From Lepiota brunneoincarnata (lineage: Eukaryota > Basidiomycota > Agaricomycetes > Agaricales > Agaricaceae): a stretch of DNA of 64,000 bases. Made by a program: the position numbers and the translations under genes. Shown in pieces: positions 58,176 to 64,000 of the stretch. Numbering within the stretch: position 1 is the first letter of the stretch; each line of letters begins with the position of its first letter. The notes below the pieces were generated by a model. It was not told where the DNA came from, did not search any database, and saw nothing but the letters and a program-made list of their open reading frames with translations. The stretch covers positions 992,001 through 1,056,000 of the forward strand of contig JAEBUN010000010.1 in the NCBI GenBank assembly GCA_023014365.1, in the 5' to 3' direction.

Positions 58176-59674
58176 CTATTTCCTCGGTCTCTTTCTGACC
58201 TCCTCATCTTTGCAAGCATGTAACATCAACTTATTGGGCATTCCTGGGGTCATGCCAGAATGACCCTTTGACCAATCATAGGAGATGGAGTATGCGAATA
58301 TGCTACCATTACGATTGAAAGCGCTGCATGAGATGGGTCCAGGACTGGCATCGAAACCTGATTGTGTGTGAGACGAGTGGTGCAATCACTGGGAATGAGA
58401 CCTACTCTTGAGCCGTGTTCGGGCATCCTTATCCCAGAAGTGGATGGTTCCATCGGAGCCTGGGGGAATGTTGGTTTGAAAGTCCAAACAGCTATCTATG
58501 AACATTACCGCATGTCGAGAACGTCCCGTGAACAGGGTGGAAAGAAATATCATTGACGGCGAAGACTAAGGCTTGGTCCTTGGTAGTGGGGTTTGAATCG
58601 CGACGATGGCATTTGAAGGAGAAATTGTTTCTTGGTACCAGATGAGTCGTAAATTAAGTTCATTGGGGAGGGGGGGGGGGGAGAGGCAACTCACGAAGGA
58701 TCAGATTCCTCGACATATCTGGGGAGTCTGTCGGTTTCAATCTTACGCGCAACAATGCTGAGTGACTCACTGGATAGCCACTCGACCTTCAACGCTACCC
58801 ACTGCGAATCCACTGTTCTGCGAGGCAGTGAAGCATGAAACGACACGGGTCTGCCATTTCAAAGGCGACGTTATCGTCTGTAAGCCGTTTGAGATGAATT
58901 TCAGCAAGTGATAGGCGGTGTCGGCCGACCTTGTATGCGGTGTTGGGGTTGTTCAGGTTGAAGATCTGAATGTGGCGTTCGGCAGTACCAACGACGAGAA
59001 CAGGATACTGGACGTCGAAGGTGTAACATCTTTCAGGCAATTGCACAGTGGCCACGGGGTTAGGACTCCTGACATCCCAGTACTATATGTGTGAGATTAG
59101 AGCCTGGTGATGCCAAAATTGCGAGGAAAATACCTTGATGGTTTTATCCCAGCTTCCTGTTGCCAAAATGCCCGACGGAGGCGCGTCAATCCATTTTGCG
59201 ACCTTGATCGGCGCGTCGTGTTGGGCGACTTGAGTAGCTTGGCCAGTTGTTACATCGAACATACGTCCTGCATTGTCGGCACCTCCGGAGAAAATTTTGT
59301 TCCCTTCCTGTGGCAGATAGTCGTATTAGTTATGGAAGGAGAAGGGACAGAGTACGTACTTTGTTCCAGCAGACAGATAACACTGGCCCTTGATGCTGGT
59401 ACATGGCCTTGCCTTGTGTTTGGCCTCCTGCACCTACTTCATAGATTCGCACCTAAGAAGCAGAATAAACATGCCAAAGAACGCGCTCTGTGGGTTGTGA
59501 AGAAATCCATACGCTATTATCCCAGCTTCCGACAGCCAAATAGTCTGCTTGGCCCGAAAAGGAGAGGGAAGAAATGGAGTCACTGGGGGGATCGGCAACC
59601 TCGATGTCTTTTTCAGCACTCGCAGAATTTGTAGCTGCGACCGTGGTCGAAGCAGTGTTTGAGAAGAAGGACAT
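58176..59674 (-). CDS. RAE1: WD40 mRNA export factor Rae1/Gle2
   Basis: Nuclear-pore associated beta-propeller needed for poly(A) RNA export. ATG 59674 starts [22 protein letters not shown] repeats are read in order: [20 protein letters not shown] (the conserved start), [13 protein letters not shown], an exon with [155 protein letters not shown], and [20 protein letters not shown] with a tail [16 protein letters not shown]. The [20 protein letters not shown] block is typical of Rae1. Introns are numerous. One intron contains a G-run at 58671-58681. Confidence 0.93.
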
Positions 59675-59926
59675 TATGGGTGGTGAGATCCTTCAGCCCT
59701 GCGTGGCAAGGTTGTAGTTTGGTCTCAAAGCGAGTGGCCACTGCAAATAACACTCCGCCAGCAAAAATGCCTATTTGGTCACACATCTAGCTTCATCTTC
59801 ATTCTCAATGATTCCTCCCATCCTCCTCTTGATGCATATACGGGTATATTCGCAACAATACGCGTCAAGAAGAAGTGCCCTACATCGAGATGAGCGTGGT
59901 TGTAAGTTGGAACCAATCGGTATGCC

Positions 59927-60011
59927 GGCTTCGTAGTCTAGAGGTACGATACTTGCTTTGGGTCTTCACAACCGACTGCAAGTGGCCCGGGTTCGATTCC
60001 CGGCGAAGCCC
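59927..60011 (+). tRNA. tRNA-Pro (anticodon TGG) with intron
   Basis: Acceptor arms GGCTTCG (59927-59933) and CGAAGCC (60004-60010) pair fully, with discriminator C at 60011. The D arm follows the A box (TAGTCTAGAGG). The anticodon stem is CTTGC/GCAAG; the loop TTTGGG plus T reads anticodon TGG. An intron of about 14 nt lies after position 37. The T arm is CCGGG-TTCGATT-CCCGG. The run of seven T at 60014-60020 is the Pol III stop. Confidence 0.9.
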
Positions 60012-60013
60012 TC

Positions 60014-60020
60014 TTTTTTT
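60014..60020 (+). terminator. RNA polymerase III terminator of first tRNA-Pro
   Basis: Seven T immediately after the tRNA 3' end. Confidence 0.75.
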
Positions 60021-60133
60021 GTTCCCTTTGAGCACGCTTCCGGGGGCCTGCAGCGACCGGTGGGTTGTCTGGCCAATTTTTTTGGGTGCGGTCACACATG
60101 GCACATGATATTGAAACTTGTCGCTCTAAACAA

Positions 60134-60218
60134 GGCTTCATGGTCCAGAGGTACGATACTTGCTTTGGGCTTGTTAGTACAATTGCAAGTGACCTGGGTT
60201 CGATTCCCGGTGAAGCCC
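60134..60218 (+). tRNA. tRNA-Pro (anticodon TGG) with intron, second copy
   Basis: Acceptor arms GGCTTCA (60134-60140) and TGAAGCC (60211-60217) pair, discriminator C at 60218. The anticodon part ACTTGCTTTGGG and TGCAAGT is the same as in the first copy, with a different intron sequence of about the same length. The T arm CTGGG-TTCGATT-CCCGG has one G-T pair. Five T at 60222-60226 may end transcription. Compensating change in the acceptor stem (G-C to A-T) supports that it is functional. Confidence 0.9.
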
Positions 60219-61139
60219 CTGTTTTTGTCGAATCCTTGGTGCATATTTCCCCACTCCTTGCTTTTTTTTTTTTTGACAAGATTCACTCAAGGAGTTCCCC
60301 CCATCTGGCCTATGTATTAAAATAATGCCTGTCGATTCCGATGGTTTCTGTAGCACGATAAATTGCACCGCGTCAGCCACTCCCGTTTCTCTCTCGCCTC
60401 GAGCGCACATGCCGCCAACCCAGCGTGCTGCCGTGTCTGTTCTGCAAATATTTGTAAGGACGCTCATTTGGGGCGGCCCTCACTAAGAGCGGCATCAACT
60501 TGCGGGGGCACGAAGTCAACGGGACCGTTGAATGTCTATTCGAGAGGGAGCTACGAATCGACCCCACCCCGCTACTAGGTAAAAGGAGCTACTTCTAATA
60601 AACACCATGTCCAAGAAGTGCGAATCCTGGTGTAAGCCAGACCAGCGGGCAATATCCTAGCGAATATCATCTACGCATGTATCCCACAAGATGCTTTTTA
60701 TATAAAAATCTAGGTCACAAGCCATCAAGGTCAATAATTGTGTGTACACGCAATAATTGGGAGAAAACGTTAAAGATACACATGAAAGAAATGACCTAGG
60801 CTACAACCAGTGGGCTGTGGCGGGGTATCTGTTCACTTTAAGCTATGTCGTCGTTATATCCCGTTAAGAAAAAGAGTGAAAAGCTGGGTGGTAATTATAA
60901 AATTGAGGTACCATAAACGTCATGCATATTCTATAGTTTAACGTACTTAACGTAAAGAAGTCGCGGGAGGGTGTAGTATAAATGCCGTGCTCGCTGCTAG
61001 CCAACCTGAGGCCGGCTAAACTGTCTTTCCCGCCTGGCCTGATGTAGCCTGGCGAGGCACGGTAATGCCAACAGCGGCCCATGAGGAATGACCAAGATTC
61101 GGTGAGAGCGAGGGTGGATTATGTTGTGCGGCATTATCG
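60219..61139. other. Intergenic region after the tRNA genes
   Basis: About 920 bp. Minus-strand frames at 60174-60567 and 60864-61082 have no motif. It holds the 3' flank of the Ca2+-ATPase gene. Confidence 0.4.
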
Positions 61140-64000
61140 TTATGCGACATTCTGGTTACCGCCAAATCGGACGAATGCAGGATCGTCTCTAGGCGTATCC
61201 GGGTGGATCTGTAATTTGCCTTCCCAGAGAGCGGCTGAGGATTTCGAGGGATCGGCGTGTGCAGGATCAGAGAGTGAGCCAGGCTGGGTATAACGTGCTC
61301 CTGTGGCAACAGTTCCAGCAATGAGGGTAGGAACCATCGTCAAGACAGATTGCCTAAATTTAACAGCCTATTGAGTGTTCTGCAATAGAGAGAGAGATGT
61401 CAAGACTCACATAGGAAGCTTCTCTTGGTCGCTGCTCAAACGAGCTGATCTGCTCTTTCCAACGAAGGAGGAAGCACGCATCCGACCACCACGAACTCCA
61501 GCAAAGTAGCTCAGGTTATCACGGACGAGACTGATGGCACCGTTCCACGTCTCCTTGTCAGGACGCATGGTAGGCAACACTTCCTCCTTTCCGAATAGGC
61601 CCAAGACGCGGAAGGCCCTGTCGAACGGCTCGTTGGGTAACAGTCGAACACAAACACCCAAAGGTATTGAAACGATGCCAAGTGCCAGTGAGATACCCCA
61701 TTCGCGACCTGGCAGGGGGGTAACCTGGACGGCGGCGCCTCCGACGAAGACAATGAGCACCTGAATACCGATCTCTGTAGGACGGGTTCAGATGATAGTG
61801 GAGGGATAAAACAGTGATCGTACTTACCGAGAAGGGTGATGCCAATGAAGTATTGGTTGCGAAGAATTCCTTCAAAGATATTAAGGTGTTTATCGAGGCG
61901 CCGACAGTTGATAGAGTTGAATATCTGTGCGAATACAAAGGCATTGAAAACTAGTGTCTGGACGACCAGGTCACCGTGTTCGGAGAAATCAATACCGAGG
62001 ATCCGATGGCCAAGGAAGTGGAAAATGAGAGTGATGATGATCTGGTAGATGGATTGGAACAAGATCATCTTGTACATGTCGGTGGTGAACAGGGGGGCCC
62101 CCTTTCTCTCCGGCTTGCGATCAAGGAGCGATTCGGTAGCGGGATCAGTTGCCAATGCGAGGGCAGCAAAGGTATCCATGATAATGTTAATCCAAAGAAG
62201 TTGCACTGCAGTAAGCACGGATTCTTCTCTGGAGGACGAAACAGCGGTTACAAAGGTGATCACAACGGCTGTCACGTTTGTAGAAATTTGAAACTGCAAG
62301 AACTTGCGGACAGCATCATTAACACAGCGACCCCAGATAATGGCTTTGACGATGGAAGAGAAGTTATCATCCATGAGAATAATATCCGAGGCCTCTTTGG
62401 CAACTTCGGTCCCAGCAATACCCATCGAGAAACCGACGTTGGCTGTCTTAAGGGCGGGACCATCGTTGGTACCGTCGCCAGTAACGCCAACTATCTCGCC
62501 AATGGACTTGAGCGTCTCGACCAGGACCTTCTTATCTTCAGGGGAAGAGCGAGCCAAAACTTGCAGTCGAGGTACGATTTCGACTCTTTCAGGTTGAGTC
62601 AAATTCCGGAAAACAGGGCCTTCCATAATGATCCCGCCGGGTGTGAATATTCCACACTGGTTCGCAATCGAGCGAGCAGTTAGGACGTTGTCACCAGTAC
62701 ACATCTTAACAGTGACACCAGCACGCTGACACTTGACAACAGATGCACGGACACCATCTCGAAGCGGATCTTCGATACCAGTAATCCCGATGAGGGTTAG
62801 ATCTTGTGTGAGCTCCTCGTACGAAACCTATTGACATTCAGTAACCTCAACACGAGTGCATGACCAGAAGCCAGCACCAGCAGGATTGGCTCACCTCATT
62901 CTGATCATTGACGGTGCTGCCCATGGGTGGCCACGCAGAAAAGTCCCGATAGCATAGAGCAATCGTTCGCAGGGATTGATTAGCGTAGAATATGATAGTA
63001 CGACTGATATTTTCCTCGGCCAGTTCGTCGATCCGCTTGGTCTGGACAGTACCACTGGAATCGAAGTTGCTATCTTTATTGACGACGACGTGGAACTTGC
63101 ATCTCTTGGACAAAATTTCGCTAGCGCCCTTCGTATAAAGACGATAGCCACCGCCTGGCAGCTTGATGACAACACCCATAGCCTTGCGTTCGCTCGAGAA
63201 AGGTATCATCTGGACGATTGAGGCACCCTCGCGAGTTTCCCTAAAGTTGCGCCAACCAAGTTCCTTTGCAAACAGAAGTAGTGCGGTTTCCGTCTTGCTT
63301 CCAATAAAGATCACCTCGCCCGTCTCATGATCAGTATCCTCGAATGCAGTTGAATTGATAGCGATGGCTTCATTAAAAAGATCCTGCAGTTGGGGCGACA
63401 TCACATCATTGAGCTTCACCTGGTCGATAGAGAAATCCTCGGGGTGTTTGCGCGTTTCACCCATGCCATCAGCGTTCGAACGCTCGGCATTGTCGTCGAG
63501 TTGACGAACAAACTTAGCGTGAATACCAACTGAGCCAGCAACAACCGTCATAACGTTTTGGGTGAGGGTGCCAGTTTTGTCGGTGCAAATGACTGAGGCA
63601 TTGGCCATGGTCTCACATGAACCAAGAACACGGACCAACAACTTCTCATAGGTCATTCGCTTAGTAGCAAATGCTAACGCCAAAGTGACGGCGAGTGGGA
63701 GGCCTGTGTAGACGTTATTTGATACCAGGTAGAACAAAACCATTTGACGCACCCTCAGGAACAGCGACTACAACCAACGTCACAGAAATAATGAGAATAT
63801 CCACAAAAGCCATGCCCTTCTGGTCCGCAGTCCTGGACCCGACATAAGCACTAGTGTACGGGGAGATGAGAGGTGACTGACCGAGGAGGATCTCCGGTGC
63901 CGAGTTGCACGAAGAATCGGATCATCAAGGCAGAGAAGAGTAAGAGACCAGCGGCCGAGCCTACTTTGGCAATTAGCTCAGCCAGGCTGTTAAGCTTCAA
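61140..64000 (-). CDS. PMC1: P2B-type calcium-transporting ATPase (Pmc1-like), 5' end beyond window
   Basis: ATP-driven Ca2+ pump, in fungi usually in the vacuolar membrane. The gene enters from the right edge: KLNSLAELIAKVGSAAGLLL, SALMIRFFVQLGTGDPP, an intron, TADQKGMAFVDILIISVTLV, VVVAVPEGLPLAVTLALAFA (M4 with PEGLP), VICTDKTGTLTQNVM (phosphorylated Asp), GAVEMI-like nucleotide domain with FIGSKTETALLLFAKELGWR and LYTKGASEILSKRCKF, VTGDGTNDGPALKTANVGFS (hinge), VQLLWINIIMDTFAALALAT, LVFNAFVFAQIFNSINCRRL and a tail DNLSYFAGVRGGRMRASSFV ending, after another intron, RDDPAFVRFGGNQNVA at 61140. All catalytic motifs are intact. P2B pumps with long C termini include plant ACA and animal PMCA; the fungal Pmc1 group fits best. 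The N terminus with the first membrane pair and actuator domain is missing from the window. Confidence 0.94.

Overview
The window is nuclear DNA of a filamentous basidiomycete, most likely an Agaricomycete that degrades plant material. Genes are dense and lie on both strands. They are split by many short introns, most about 45-65 nt with GT-AG ends. The set includes fungal-type genes: an NsdD-like GATA factor, ERG3, AP-3 beta, RPT2, YIP4, a Pmc1-type Ca2+ pump, a secreted GH7 cellobiohydrolase with a CBM1 module, and a GH79 glycosidase. No species is claimed.

Layout. 1-6 kb: the 3' end of an unknown gene, MED22 on the minus strand, and a glutamine/histidine-rich GATA factor on the plus strand. 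7.4-10.6 kb: a TfdA-type dioxygenase and a RAD51D-like recombinase paralogue, both minus. 11.4-20.1 kb, all plus: GH79, AP-3 beta, a coiled-coil protein and the GH7 cellobiohydrolase. 20.5-26.8 kb, minus: telomerase reverse transcriptase, then an ADP-ribosylglycohydrolase. 27.2-32.3 kb: a Ca3427-like periplasmic-binding-fold protein, a TPR protein, a tiny membrane protein and a decayed TPR-CHAT (caspase-like) gene. 34-46 kb: a disordered protein, IWS1 head-to-head with an F-box-like protein, and RPT2 head-to-head with YIP4. 46-52 kb: VPS51, an AT-hook/Myb-like protein, a DUF1295 membrane enzyme and a small secreted protein. 53.5-64 kb: ERG3, a cytochrome P450, a small unknown gene, RAE1, two intron-bearing tRNA-Pro genes and the 3' part of a Ca2+-ATPase that runs off the window.

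Most genes are housekeeping: transcription (MED22, IWS1), proteasome (RPT2), vesicle traffic (AP-3, YIP4, VPS51), mRNA export (RAE1), telomeres (TERT), repair (RAD51D-like) and calcium (PMC1-like). The GH7, GH79, secreted protein and P450 reflect a saprotrophic life style. No operon-like organisation is expected; close head-to-head pairs are the main functional layout signal.

A recurring peculiarity is that several well-conserved genes (GH7 three times; ADP-ribosylglycohydrolase, F-box-like, ERG3 and TfdA once each) lose frame by what looks like one extra base inside a conserved stretch. This is better explained by residual single-base insertions in the assembly than by seven independent pseudogene events. 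The TPR-CHAT gene is different: it has in-frame stops, frame changes and loss of the catalytic histidine, so it looks truly dead. Exon borders were set by eye and gene spans are more reliable than individual splice sites.
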